From Amphimedon queenslandica (Eukaryota; Porifera; Demospongiae; Haplosclerida; Niphatidae), in contig NW_003546249.1 of NCBI RefSeq assembly GCF_000090795.2, positions 336,887 to 357,558 on the forward strand: a stretch of 20,672 nucleotides of DNA, written 5' to 3'. The notes beneath the pieces were generated by a model. That model searched no databases and was not told the origin of the DNA. It saw only the letters and a list, made by a program, of their open reading frames with translations. Of this stretch, positions 8,409 through 17,834 are shown piece by piece (the first letter of the stretch is position 1; the number at the start of each line of letters is the position of its first letter). Made by a program: the position numbers and the translations under genes.

Positions 8409-9035
8409 ATGGCTGCCTCCAGATGCTGCCAGTGTAATGGTAAAAATGCCAAGGTTCCTTGTTCTTATTGTCTTCCAGGAAAAGATGGGACCTGCCAGAA
8501 CTTGTTTAGCCATGCTTTAGGTCCCCTGACTCACTCAATGAATCACTATGTGGCTCCCTTCCTCACAGGACATTGACTTAAGCTCTGACCTCTCACTTCC
8601 ACCTCTGGGGATGAAGGTCTGCTTCTGCCACTGCAGCTCTCTCAGCCTAGCATTTTTGGCATCTCGCTGCTTTCATTCTCCAAGACTTGCTGTCTTCATG
8701 TAGCCACTCTTTTTCACAGTCCTATAGCTGCCAGGGACCAATAGACTGCAGTCCTATTACTTCCTGTGAAATCTGTTCTTGACTGCCCTAATGATCGAGA
8801 GGCATTGTCTTTGGTTTTTAAGCTGCCCAAATGCATTCTCTTCCTTCCTGTCTTCCGAAAGTGTCAATCTTTAGTTACCGTCTTCAAACATTGCATTAAA
8901 GCCTGGCATGATGGATCTTTAAAGAACCTTTGGCATAACATGAGCAACAGTGCCTCTCACTTCAGTTTTTCTTGTCATTCAATGAGCAATGCTAAAAGTG
9001 CCTGCCTTTCTGCTAAGAATTGTCACTTCCTGTAA
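8409..9035 (+). pseudogene. LINE protein, N-terminal Cys-rich region and helical part
   Basis: From the ATG at 8409 the frame reads MAASRCCQCNGKNAK then PCSYCLPGKDGTCQNL. The pattern CC.CNG......C..CLPG..G.C resembles the N-terminal Cys motif seen in a group of invertebrate LINE-type proteins, but the middle Cys residues appear deleted. After about 240 bp of broken reading, 8766-9035 gives FKLPKCILFLPVFRK, HCIKAWHDGSLKNLWHNMS and SAKNCHFL, which fit the helical region preceding RT in that group (usually '..L..RL..W..G....LW..'). The role is presumably RNA binding. This reading rests on my recollection of the family pattern and is weaker than the RT call. Confidence 0.6.
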
Positions 9036-9369
9036 GGCTCTCTAAACACTGGTCTTGCATGATGAATCTCTTTGTATAATGCTTGCTAAGCACCCTTAGT
9101 CAGACCTCCCCAATTGTCTCCTGACCTCCCTCCTCAGATTTCTTACTCCTCTTAGATATCTCCTTTAAGCTCTTCTTCATGCCTTACTATCTTTCCCCTC
9201 CCCTTCCCTCTTTACCCCCTTCTCCTCCTGTGTCCTGTGTCTCTCCTTCCATCTCCCCAAATGCCTTGTTAGTCTTGTTCTTCCTCAGGCCAATACCAGA
9301 GCTCCTCATCAAGTTGGAGTTAATTCATCTAATAGAGTTGAGTCTGTCTTACATTCCATCAAGCTTTTT

Positions 9370-9864
9370 TTGTCTGCTCTTGACATTCCCAATCCTTCTA
9401 AGCATTGTCTACTTATAGGCTTTGCTAATGCTTTTAACAGCATAGGTCGTCAAGCCTTTTGGAAAGGAGAAAGCTCATATTCCTTTCTTTTCCACTGGGT
9501 AGAGCTCAGCTATGGAGTCATATTTAAGCTTTTCAGGAATGCAACCACATCCAGCAGCTGTGGCACCCAACAAGGATATCCACTTCGTCCCCTGCTCCTC
9601 ACCCTCCTGCCTTATCCCATTGTCATGAAGATCAAATGCAATGTGCCAGGTTTTTGTTTTAATGCTTGGTACCTCGACAATGGTGTACTTTGGGGCTCTC
9701 TTAAAGGTTTTAGCTCAGCTTTGAGTATGATTGCGGACAGTGGTCCTTCAGTTGGATATATTCTTAACCGCTTTATGTCCTTCCTCTACTTATCAGATTG
9801 CTCTGCATTCCTTCCCTCGTCTTTGGAAGGCATCCCCTCCTCCACTGAGGTTTTCTTGCGTTAA
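9370..9864 (+). pseudogene. LINE reverse transcriptase domain, catalytic residues lost
   Basis: This 164-codon frame is the longest in the window. Motif A is CLLIGFANAFNSI, where the catalytic Asp is replaced by Gly (GGC 9418-9420). Motif B is SSSCGTQQGYPLRPLLLTLL, the usual C-G-x-Q-Q-G-D-P-L-G-P-L with two substitutions. Motif C is NAWYLDNG, where the second Asp of YLDD is Asn (AAT 9679-9681). NRFMSFLYL follows as the 'LN..KS.L' segment. Two of the three metal-binding aspartates are gone although the frame is still open. The true coding region began further upstream. The ATG at 9370 is internal to the domain and is not a real start. Confidence 0.85.
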
Positions 9865-10200
9865 GGGCCCCATTGGCTCTATCGTTATTCAGCTGTAGTT
9901 GAGGAGGTTGAGTAGGTTAAATCACTAATTCCCTGCCTCAATCTCTCAAAGACACTCAGTCAGAGTTTGCCATTCTTCACTCTTCTAAGTTCCTAACTTC
10001 TCTTTGCACCTCCACTCCTGTGATTCTTCCAGTGTGTCAACAGTTTGAAGTTGTTATTTTTGATGCCCTCAAAATCTTGTTGGAGGCTCTGTATTGCTTG
10101 CTTTAAAACTTCTCTCCATGTTTTCCTAGGTGCTTTGGGGCTTCGTGACCTTGGAGTTCACTGTACATTATTTGATATGGACAACACAGCCGTTCACTAT
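9865..10200 (+). pseudogene. LINE post-RT region
   Basis: After the stop at 9862-9864 the homologous reading continues across frames: KGPIGSIV (the 'G.PIG' turn after RT), then SEFAILHSSKFLTSLCTSTP and VILPVCQQFEVVIFDALK, then ALGLRDLGVH in the frame 10045-10368. The last resembles 'GGLGLR...LH.PAAY' near the C-terminus of this LINE protein group. At least three frame changes are needed. Beyond about 10200 nothing recognisable remains. Confidence 0.6.
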
Positions 10201-11587
10201 TACTACAGCTACTTGCAACATAGATTAAGGAACTTTATAATGTCAGTCAGAAAAAGTTACATACTTGCATTTACTTGTGGACCTGTGTCACAATTGTACA
10301 GTACTTTTTTTATCTTCAACATAGGGCTAGATCTTTGTACTCTCACTTCAAAAATATGCCATGTATAGAAACCTGTTAAAGCCAAGTACATAGTACAACT
10401 TTTACTTTCTAGTCTTAATTGATATTAAGCACATAACAAACACTTGGCCAATTTACTTGATGTTACCTTCATCAGATGAGGATTGACCAAAATTGCTACC
10501 GCAATTAATACCACAACGGAATTTTATACGCAAGATGGATTATTAAAATATCTTCTTTTTCATAATCTTTTCTAACAACTTTTTGCTGCTGAATAGTACA
10601 AATAGTTTTACCTAAAATGAACTTCAGGAGGAATGGTCATTATTACTAATATCACGAATTGAAGAACAGTAGTTATACTAATGACGCATATAAAGATTAA
10701 GTCAAAATCAATGACTCAGTTATTCATTAGTTTATCAATATGCTAACTCTTGTGACGATAATGATTTTGCATAAGCGTTTAATATAAAATGGTCTGCTAG
10801 GAATTTAATAGTTACTGAATAGCTCCAGCCCAGTGTTCAAGGCATTTACAACAAAGAACTTTACAGATTCTTTGCAACTCTGCATGAAATATTGTGACTG
10901 TAATCTCAAAGGACAAATGACATCATCGTTGATAACGTATGAATCCGGTAACCTGTAAATATAATTATGAATGGTTATTTATATGGAAACAACTTACATT
11001 TGTAATGGGAACATCCATAGATTGAAGGCAAAACTATGAACTATTTGAACGGGGGATACAAAGTTTCCAACTCCTTCATAGTATGAGAACCAGAGGGTAC
11101 AACACTATCTTTAAAAAGCATTTTTTCTGTTCATAACTAAAAAATTGTAAAAAGAGATTGAGTACACTTCTCAACAGTACATGTATAAGACAGAAATGCT
11201 GAGGGAAACTAAACTTGATGCTATTAAAAGAAATCCATCATCATAAAACTTTATGTCCTTGTAGTAGTGTACAGACCTCCTTGTTTACTTTCAAGATTTG
11301 AATGTCACAGTCACCCATGCAGAAGAATATAGATTACTACACACATGCATGTATAAAGCATTTTGGTGAAAGAAATAGCTGGAGCTTTGATCACTATTAA
11401 CTATTGAACCTCTAGGCTTTTAGGTGCATGCGTTTTGATGCTAAATGACATAATTACTGTAAAAAAATGTTACACATCAATGAACAGCCAGAGCTCGAAA
11501 TAACCGCAGCCACTTCACTTAATTGATTGACCATGTTTTTGTTGTTCTACCATTTAGTTTCAACATAAGTTTTAAAGTAATCAGACA
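10201..11587. other. Unassigned sequence, no gene seen
   Basis: About 1.4 kb with no coding-like run on either strand, no tandem repeat and no inverted repeat that I could see. It may include the 3' untranslated part of the LINE. The remaining open frames are short and stop-dense. Confidence 0.5.
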
Positions 11588-11876
11588 ATTATTAATTAAT
11601 TTGAAGTATTTAAACAAATTGTGACTATAACTGACAAAAGGTACCTTATGGCGTGTAGTGAAATTTGTTTTTTTAGAAAAAAAAATCCAACTTTCTGAGC
11701 TCTGTTTATGATAAAATTACTCCACAGGATGCAAAAAGTTATTATGTAACTTATAGAAACAATGATTGTCCAAAGGAGCACTCACAGGTGGATATTTTCC
11801 ATTATAATGATGAACTTCAAAATCCGCCATAAGGTACTTTTTGTCAATTATTGTCACAAATGAATTAATAATAGAC
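11588..11876. repeat. Inverted repeat pair, possible small foldback MITE
   Basis: The left arm 11588-11653 ends ACAAAAGGTACCTTATGGCG. The right arm 11825-11876 begins CGCCATAAGGTACTTTTTGTCA and, read inverted, matches the left arm to about ATTATTAATT at its outer end. The inner 36 bp of the arms differ at only three positions. The left arm carries a 16-bp extra piece (AAGTATTTAAACAAAT). The 171-bp spacer has no coding signal. No clear target duplication was found, so MITE is an inference. The alternative is a hairpin-forming local inversion. Confidence 0.6.
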
Positions 11877-11988
11877 AGAATTTGCCACAATGCATGCTAT
11901 GTACAGCATATTCATGAGCAATATAGCACTTATAAAAATAAGAAAATATCTAATTTTGATTGGAAAGGAATGCATATCACAAAAAATT

Positions 11989-12461
11989 ATAAAAGTGGAG
12001 AATTTTCTCTTTTGAAAAACCTTAAACAGCAGACATAAGGTAATATGTAATAGTAAATAGTAATAGTAATGATTAGAAATATTTGTGTAATAGTAATATA
12101 TTAGTAATTAAAAAAATAAAATTCACTGTACTAGTAATAAGAAATAGACAGTCATAAAAGTGGAGAGTTTTCTCTTTTGAAATACCTTAAACAGCAGACA
12201 TGGGGTAATATGTAATAGTAATAGTAATAGTAATGATTAGAAATATTTGTGTAATAGTAATATATTAGTAATTAAAAAAGAATTAAATTCACTATAATAG
12301 TAATAAGAAATAGACAGTCATAAAAGTGGAGAGTTTTCTCTACATGTGGTAATATGTAATAGTAATTGTAATAGTAATGATTAGAAATATTTGTGTAATA
12401 GTACTATATTAGTAATTAAAAAAATAAAATTCATTGTAATAGTAATAAGAAATAGACAGTC
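11989..12461. repeat. Three tandem copies of a 165-bp unit
   Basis: Units start with ATAAAAGTGGAGA at 11989, 12154 and 12320 (periods 165 and 166). They run through TTTTCTCTTTTGAAA, CAGCAGACAT, GGTAATATGTAATAGTAA and GATTAGAAATATTTGTG to AGAAATAGACAGTC. Units 1 and 2 differ at only a few bases. Unit 3 lacks about 22 bp (the TTTGAAATACCTTAAACAGCAG part). High identity between units suggests recent duplication compared with the decayed elements around. (TAATAG)n microsatellite is embedded in each unit. Confidence 0.85.
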
Positions 12462-12853
12462 AGTATTAGTAATTGTAACAGAAATTATGATGTAGATTAC
12501 ACGCATGCTGCACTTCACAGTTAGCAGAAATCATTGTGTGAATTTGTCAGTGCCACTGTCAGGAAAAACTTTGTGACACCAGCTTCTATTCAAGTTGCTT
12601 AGTCATGTGTGGAAAGCACATTTCTATATCAGAAGCTTTTCCTTATGTACAAGTACCTTTATGTAAATTTAATTGTAATACGATAATAAAGTACTAGTGT
12701 TAGTAATAGGAACTGAAAGTCAAGTAATAGTTATATAATATAGTTACCTCAGTTTAGTCAAGTGATGCAATGGTAATAGTGATATCAAAAATTTTCTAGG
12801 AATAGTAATTGTAATACATTACATTTTATGTAATTGACCCTATGTCTGCTACA
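12462..12853. repeat. TAATAG-rich sequence ending in an inverted copy of the unit's motif
   Basis: The TAATAGTAAT-like texture continues here between non-repetitive segments. At the right edge, CCTATGTCTGCT (about 12840-12851) is the reverse complement of AGCAGACATAAGG in the tandem units. The adjoining bases also fit the inverted unit loosely (GTAAT and AGAAAAT.TTTG). This could be the far terminal inverted repeat of an element beginning near 12027, about 825 bp long, in which the tandem units arose. No target duplication is evident. Confidence 0.35.
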
Positions 12854-14614
12854 CAGTACAGATTTTGACCCAATCTTTGACAATCCACGGACCTGATTCT
12901 ATGAGCACAATGTCAGTCTTCTGTGGGAAAGGAACTAAATTTAATCATTAACTTTGAGGTTATATTTTAAGCATGATACATCAGTAGTTTCGTTTAATAT
13001 TTGTAACAAAACAATAGTAAGAAAACGATAGCAAAAATAAAACATGGAACGATAACTAAACAAGAATTATACAGTAATAATAATGTAAGATTTAAATTTA
13101 ACTTTACTGAATTCTGTTTATTTAAATCAAAAATGTGCATTGTGTAATGCCGTTGCTTGACCCAGAAAGTTTAAAAACTGAGTGATGACTGCAAAGGGTG
13201 TAATGCGTCATTCAGTAACCACGGTGACAACGATGTAACGAATACCTAGGCCTAGCGAAATCGTATATTTTAGTAAATCTTGCCATAGAGTAATTCCAAA
13301 TTTGCTACAGTTTGTGTCTGTAAGAGCTCTTACTGTTAGTGCAGCTGTATCTTATAGAAAGTAATGTTATCTCTTTTGAGGCTTACTGGTCATACTTTGT
13401 AACTAATAGAGTACTCAGTGCACATTGTACATTGCTGTCTAAATGTTGTCTTGTAGGATTTGAAGTTGAAGTGCCATATTGTAGTAAGAACAGAATTATT
13501 GCTGAGTGATGTTAACTAATTTTTGTCCTGGAGGTTGAAGAACAATTCAATTTCTTTGTCATTCCAGCATGTGTCGGGATATCATATTTGAAATTGCTGT
13601 TGTGTGTACATGTATGTATATTTGGCTGTCCAGATGCAAATTTGTCATTCCATCATTAACTTATTAAGGATTTTGAGGGTGTCCATATTTTTTGTGTACA
13701 TATAGTTTAACAGTAACTAGATGACACTATTGTTATCTCTCTCTCTAAGTGAACAATCCGTTAACTTCATGCCAGCCAGCATGTCAACTTGACACAAGCA
13801 TTCGCATTTTTAACAGTAATACTATGTAATAACCTTGCCTGTAATCACCCCAACGTCACCACCGACATGAGCCTGTTCACTTCTTAAAAATTATTCTGTT
13901 ATGTTCATTAAGTTTGCCTACAGCCAAAAGAAGTCAAAATGGGCAAACAAATAGCAATAAAAGAATGAAGAAGATATCTAGGAGAATTGATTTGGCCTGG
14001 CATACATGTACACCGGTTTTAGGCATCGCTTTTTTTCTAATTGCTGTGCCAAATATAGAGAATATTTTACCTGTTTCGAATTCAAGGCTTATTACTAGAC
14101 CTAAAACAAGAATTATTTCAAAAATAAGAACCTGAACAAGCCATTTTGGAAATCATTATCAAATTCTAAATAATAATCCTTTCATATTTAGGGATGTCAT
14201 TTGGCAAAGTATATCTTGTAAAAGCATCACAGATTTTTACTTTAACACAAATTAATTTTGTAAATTGAAATCCAAACCAAGTTATGATATCACCTGGGAG
14301 CCATTGGCTAATCTTTAATGTCCAGATGTCCTGCTACAGTTTGAGGCATGGTGTCAGTGGGAAATTTTAAACACCAAAGCCAATTTGCTACTTTCGATGG
14401 ACATATCAGCTCAATGGTAATTGCAATTTTAAATGTATTTATTTTGTGTATCAGATGCAGTTGTTCATTGCCTAAAATTTCTTTGAAGCAATGTTGCAAT
14501 ATGCTAAAAATTTTTCTACCATTTATTCAATTAATTGGATGTGGAATTTTTGATTATAAGTATGAAAAGAGAGGATGAAGGTTGGACAAAGAAAAGTGAA
14601 ATTACTAAATTTAA
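12854..14614. other. Unassigned sequence, no gene seen
   Basis: No protein family is recognisable. Short frames at 13914-14135 (+, Lys/Arg-rich then hydrophobic), 14348-14578 (+) and 14499-14308 (-) lack any motif. A patch at about 13205-13265 has six CpGs in 60 bp, unusual for this window, and might mark a former promoter or element end, with nothing else to support it. A short (TC)n run occurs at about 13736-13746. Confidence 0.5.
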
Positions 14615-15567
14615 TTTAAATCGTTACTTTCGATGTAAGGTATAGTGCAAAAAAATTCTTAGAAATTTCCATTTTCTAAACAGTCTATAAAATGTGAGCG
14701 TAACAAATGCTGCTTAAGTTTATGATTTGATAGAAGTACAGGATAATTTCCTTGATCTAAATATGTGGGAAAACCATTGAAAAAAGTCCACAATGCTTTG
14801 TTTCTGAAATGAAGCTAGGGAATGTAAATCTTGACATTTCTAATGTTATCATAAATTAAATCATAGACCTTAACTTAACTTTCATTGCATCCATTGCTAC
14901 TGACAGCTACTGACCTCCACAATGAAAAACTTGTAAATAATGGTTGACCCAGTAACCATAAGATAAAGGTGGTTGTTTGAACTGAGACCTTTGACTGATG
15001 GGAATCAATTCCAACTTTAATATAAATTAACGAGCAACAATTATGGTTATCATTGAGCGTCAAGCCTCCTGATAATGAATCAAGGTTAATTTCAATTAAT
15101 TTTATAGTCCCTATCTGTAACCAAACTGGTTCTTCTGTCTCAGGTAAGTTGTCAGTAACAACAGTTTTGTCACCACAATTGTCACGTAACACAACTTCTT
15201 GATTAGGAGTATCTCTTCTATTTGCTTTCATTCTTTTCCCAAGAGCTTCTTCACTTCCTGATGTTTGTTGCTAATACTCAATCACAGCTTGTTTGTGTTT
15301 CCTAGCTTGTATTAGTTTCTTTACCTTGTCTAAGTCATAACCTTGGCCGTCAAAAACATAAACACAAGGGATTTCTAGACCTCCTTGCGAAAGATTAGGA
15401 GAAAACTGTCTTCTACCAGTTTTATGACAGATATTTGTCCCATTTCTTCTAAGACATAATGAGCATGTAGCTGAAATTTTTTTGGGACATGGCCGACTGT
15501 AGTTACAATTCTTCACAACATATTCATATAAAAAGGACTCCAATGCCGCCATATTAATTTTGTTCAA
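14615..15567 (-). pseudogene. Ulp1/C48-like cysteine peptidase relic
   Basis: The frame starts at ATG 15567 with a Cys-rich part (NYSRPCPKK, CSLCLRRNGTNICHK) and continues through DKVKKLIQARKHKQAVIEY. A TAG (15271-15273) is followed in the same frame to TEEPVWLQIGTIKL and GGLTLNDNH. After a frameshift come QVFHCGGQ, then YDLIYDN (about 14835-14865) and KQHLLRSHF.DCLENG (about 14670-14720). The signatures W...LND.H, V.VFH....HW, YDS.YDN and QHLL.CLE.G are those of the transposon-associated Ulp1/SENP-like peptidases common in invertebrates. The catalytic His-Trp is now Gln-stop (14907-14912). The Cys-bearing 'DCGLFA' segment is absent. About 250 codons of a domain normally of similar length or longer remain. 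Confidence 0.6.
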
Positions 15568-16010
15568 ATGCTACACCCTCATAAGAATCTGCACACACAA
15601 ACTTAAAATTTTGAGCATTTACCTGTCATAACAAAAGTTTAAACACTCAAATACTTCTACATATATGGTACTATAAACAAATGCACATAATATGCATTTC
15701 AAATATGTAGTATGTGGCCACAATATGTGGAGTTAGTACTTACTAAGGAATGGTGCTGTTTTAAAGATGGTGTTGTATCTGCACGGATATAAACAACATG
15801 CAGTATATCACCATTACTGAAATGAAATATATAATGATTTACCATTTTTGGTTGGTTCAAAATTTTACTCAACGAAGTCACAACATTATCAGTGAGACTT
15901 TCATCTGCTGTCAGTTGCCGCAAAGTAATGTGTGGAGGGCAAGTTATCTATACCTTACCTCTTCAGAACAAAATTACGTCGTTTACATTTTGTGGAATTT
16001 TTCGCTTCAG
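15568..16010 (-). other. Region upstream of the peptidase relic with a coding-like frame
   Basis: On the minus strand a 74-codon frame (15923-15699), extended upstream to about 15940, reads ITLRQLTADESLTDNVVTSL and SKILNQPK. Its composition is not that of random AT-rich DNA. A segment with GT and AG edges (GGTAAATC ... TTTCATTTCAG, about 15843-15815) lies within it but is too short to be a convincing intron. It could be an earlier exon of the peptidase relic or unrelated. No family is recognised. Confidence 0.3.
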
Positions 16011-16236
16011 TGAAATGACTTATTCAATGCAGAGTTGGTGAATTTGAAGCCAGAGTGGTCAGAAAGCATTGAAATGGGGGTTAAAAGAGGAATTAGTGAA
16101 TGTGAAGTCAAAGAGTGTGGAATGTTCGCAGACACTTCTGATGCTTTAACTACAGGAGGTGGAAGTGGAGGGTCTGATGTTACTCAACAATCCACATCTT
16201 CAGAATAATCAGAGTCACCATCATCAAGTGCAACAG
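16011..16236 (+). other. Possible exon remnant on the plus strand
   Basis: A pyrimidine-rich tract ending TTTTTCGCTTCAG (16009-16010) precedes a frame reading NDLFNAELVNLKPEWSESIE, then KRGISECEVKECGMFADTSD and a GGGSGGSD linker. It has a TAA at 16206-16208 and then reads on to CAACAG|GTGAGA (GT at 16237-16238), a strong 5' splice-site match. The first codon after the AG is TGA in the same frame, so the exon as drawn would be broken. This looks like a genuine decayed exon, but no family is recognised. Confidence 0.35.
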
Positions 16237-16611
16237 GTGAGATTGGTGGTGTAAAGTATCATTTTAAGTGTCCTCCATGAATACTTAAGACACTTGATCG
16301 ATCCCTTTCGCAAATCTTCTAAAATTTCATAATGCTCATAACCACTTATTATCCAACCATCCTCCTTCTTTTCTCGTTTTCTGTGAAAGTCCTTAAATAC
16401 TGTGAAACCTTTATATTTTGCTGCATTGGAATGCTTCTGGTTACACTGTTGCTTATGTCTCAGTTGTGCTACTTTGACGTTATGGTTTACACTATCCTAT
16501 TGGTGTTTCTTCAGAGCAGTGACTCCAGACAAAACATCCTACCAGGATATAATCAAGATTACATAATACATAAAGGGAGGCCCTATAAAAGACTGTTGCA
16601 TGACAGTGTAT
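16237..16611 (+). other. Unassigned; one 95-codon open frame
   Basis: The frame 16332-16619 starts with a hydrophobic, Cys- and Leu-rich half that could form two membrane helices and ends with a polar half (NILPGYNQDYIIHKGRPYKR). The polar half looks more coding-like than the rest. I recognise no domain and see no promoter or splice sites that would make it a gene. It most likely belongs to a decayed element. Confidence 0.25.
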
Positions 16612-16941
16612 TTACTTGAAGTCACAATCTGCATACTCCAGTATACTTACCATATCACGTGATAAAACATGTGGCAACATTACCTGGGCTTTAGCTTTCA
16701 AAAATTTAGCAATGTCTTTTAATACAAAAAAGGAACTTGTAAGAAGGCTCGAAAGATGAACTAGTGCTGCTAGTATTCAGAAGTTTGTGCCCCTGCACTT
16801 GCTACCTCGTGACAATGGCAACTTAATGTCTACGCGATAATTATATTCATGGACAAAGTATAACGGAATATGCAGATTGTGACTCTGAGCAAATACGTGC
16901 TCATGCATCAGCTTGTATGGGCCGTTCAATACTCTCTTTAG
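16612..16941 (-). pseudogene. Unrecognised coding-like frame, one internal stop
   Basis: The minus-strand frame is open from 16941 to a TGA at 16777-16779 and then in the same frame to a TAA at 16612-16614, giving 54 and 54 codons. The first half reads VLNGPYKLMHEHVFAQSHNL, HIPLYFVHEYNYRVDIKLPL and SRGSKC. The second half reads LKDIAKFLKAKAQVMLPHVL. The amino-acid mix (H, K, P, R, V) is unlike the AT-driven shadows elsewhere. It lies just past the C-terminal end of the second gypsy integrase on the same strand, so it could be that element's 3' coding part or a different relic. No family is recognised. Confidence 0.35.
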
Positions 16942-16979
16942 TTATTATGTACTCTTGATATAATCAATGATTAGTAAGT

Positions 16980-17834
16980 TTAGCAAATTAACAAAGTTCG
17001 TCTAGCCTCTACTGTAGATGTTACCAATTTTTCATGAGTCATTAGATCTTCATTGGCTCTTGTTTCAAAATCTAGATCTACTGGAGTATTGGCCTTACAC
17101 CCAAACATTATTTCAAAGCGAGTATAGAGGGTTGTCACTTGTTTCGCTGTGTTGTAAGCAAGGACACATGCAGGTAGCACATCCTTATGTTCATTGGCAA
17201 AGTTTATTATCATGCTCTGTAATGTTTAATTTCAATGTTCCACAAGACCATTAGCCTCTTTTTAGAAACAATAATTGTTACTATACAGTAAGATCAGTTA
17301 TACCTGTAGGTTATATGAAGTAATATAATGCCTCTTAATTTATAGCTTCATAATTTCTGTTTTCAACTCGCTTTTAAATTCACCTCCTTAATCACTTGTC
17401 ACTACATAATGAAGACCCATTTTCATAAATAGCTTTAGTTTAAAGTAATTAATATCTGTAACATGACTGCATGCAGTATCTTCCTGAAACAATGATTTGG
17501 CAACTCCATAGCATTCTTGTTTGGCAATGGAATTGCCTTGACCCATTGGAAATGTACTTTGCCATCATCAAAATGAATCTTTCAATTTCTGCTGACAGGA
17601 TGAATCAGTCCCACAAAGTCAATGCCAACACATTGCCAAGGAGACTCAACTGGTAGAGAATTTGATTCAGGGACATAATGAACTTTTATTCATTCCTTGA
17701 CAAACCTCACAAGTAGAAACTTATTAACCAAACTGAGGTAAATCTAACATCATTGACGTCTAACATACCTCTACTTTGCATGACTCAATATGCCTTTCCA
17801 CATAAGGCATTTTTAAATTCTTGCCACAGTTTTC
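16980..17834 (-). pseudogene. pol: Ty3/gypsy integrase relic (second family)
   Basis: Minus-strand reading begins KTVARI (17834-17817), the start of the integrase zinc-binding domain, and continues to CEVCQGMNK with the Cys pair of the HHCC finger. Then come VESPWQCVGIDFVGLIHP (first D, GAC 17618-17620), TSD.GGEFKSELKTEI (second D, GAT 17391-17393, followed by a TAA where Gln is usual), and ANGLVEH (E, GAA 17238-17240). It ends in the open frame 17213-16980, LPACVLAYNTAKQVTT, FEIMFGCKANTPVDLDFE, the standard C-terminal core. The D2-E spacing is 15 codons longer than the retroviral D35E because of an in-frame insertion. Motif choice differs from the integrase at 2480-3040, so this is another gypsy family. 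It stops exactly at the TTAA of the piggyBac element. Confidence 0.85.

Larger units (their letters stand above)
8409..10200 (+). mobile_element. LINE (non-LTR retrotransposon) relic
   Basis: A single decayed coding region runs on the + strand. It has a Cys-rich N-terminus (8409-8520), a helical stretch (8820-9035), then RT (about 9400-9864) and a post-RT region (9865-10190). No apurinic endonuclease domain was seen, so this looks like one long ORF of the type with an N-terminal Cys motif rather than a two-ORF CR1. Several stops and frameshifts break it, and neither a poly-A tail nor target duplications were found. It abuts the gypsy 5' side, so their relative age is not clear from the sequence. 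Confidence 0.75.

Noticed and set aside
9179..9418. 79-codon Ser/Pro/Leu-rich frame in the LINE
   Set aside because: It overlaps the degraded segment leading into RT in another frame and has no domain.
11989..12461. CRISPR-like or regulatory array
   Set aside because: The whole 165-bp unit repeats with no unique spacers, and the context is eukaryotic.
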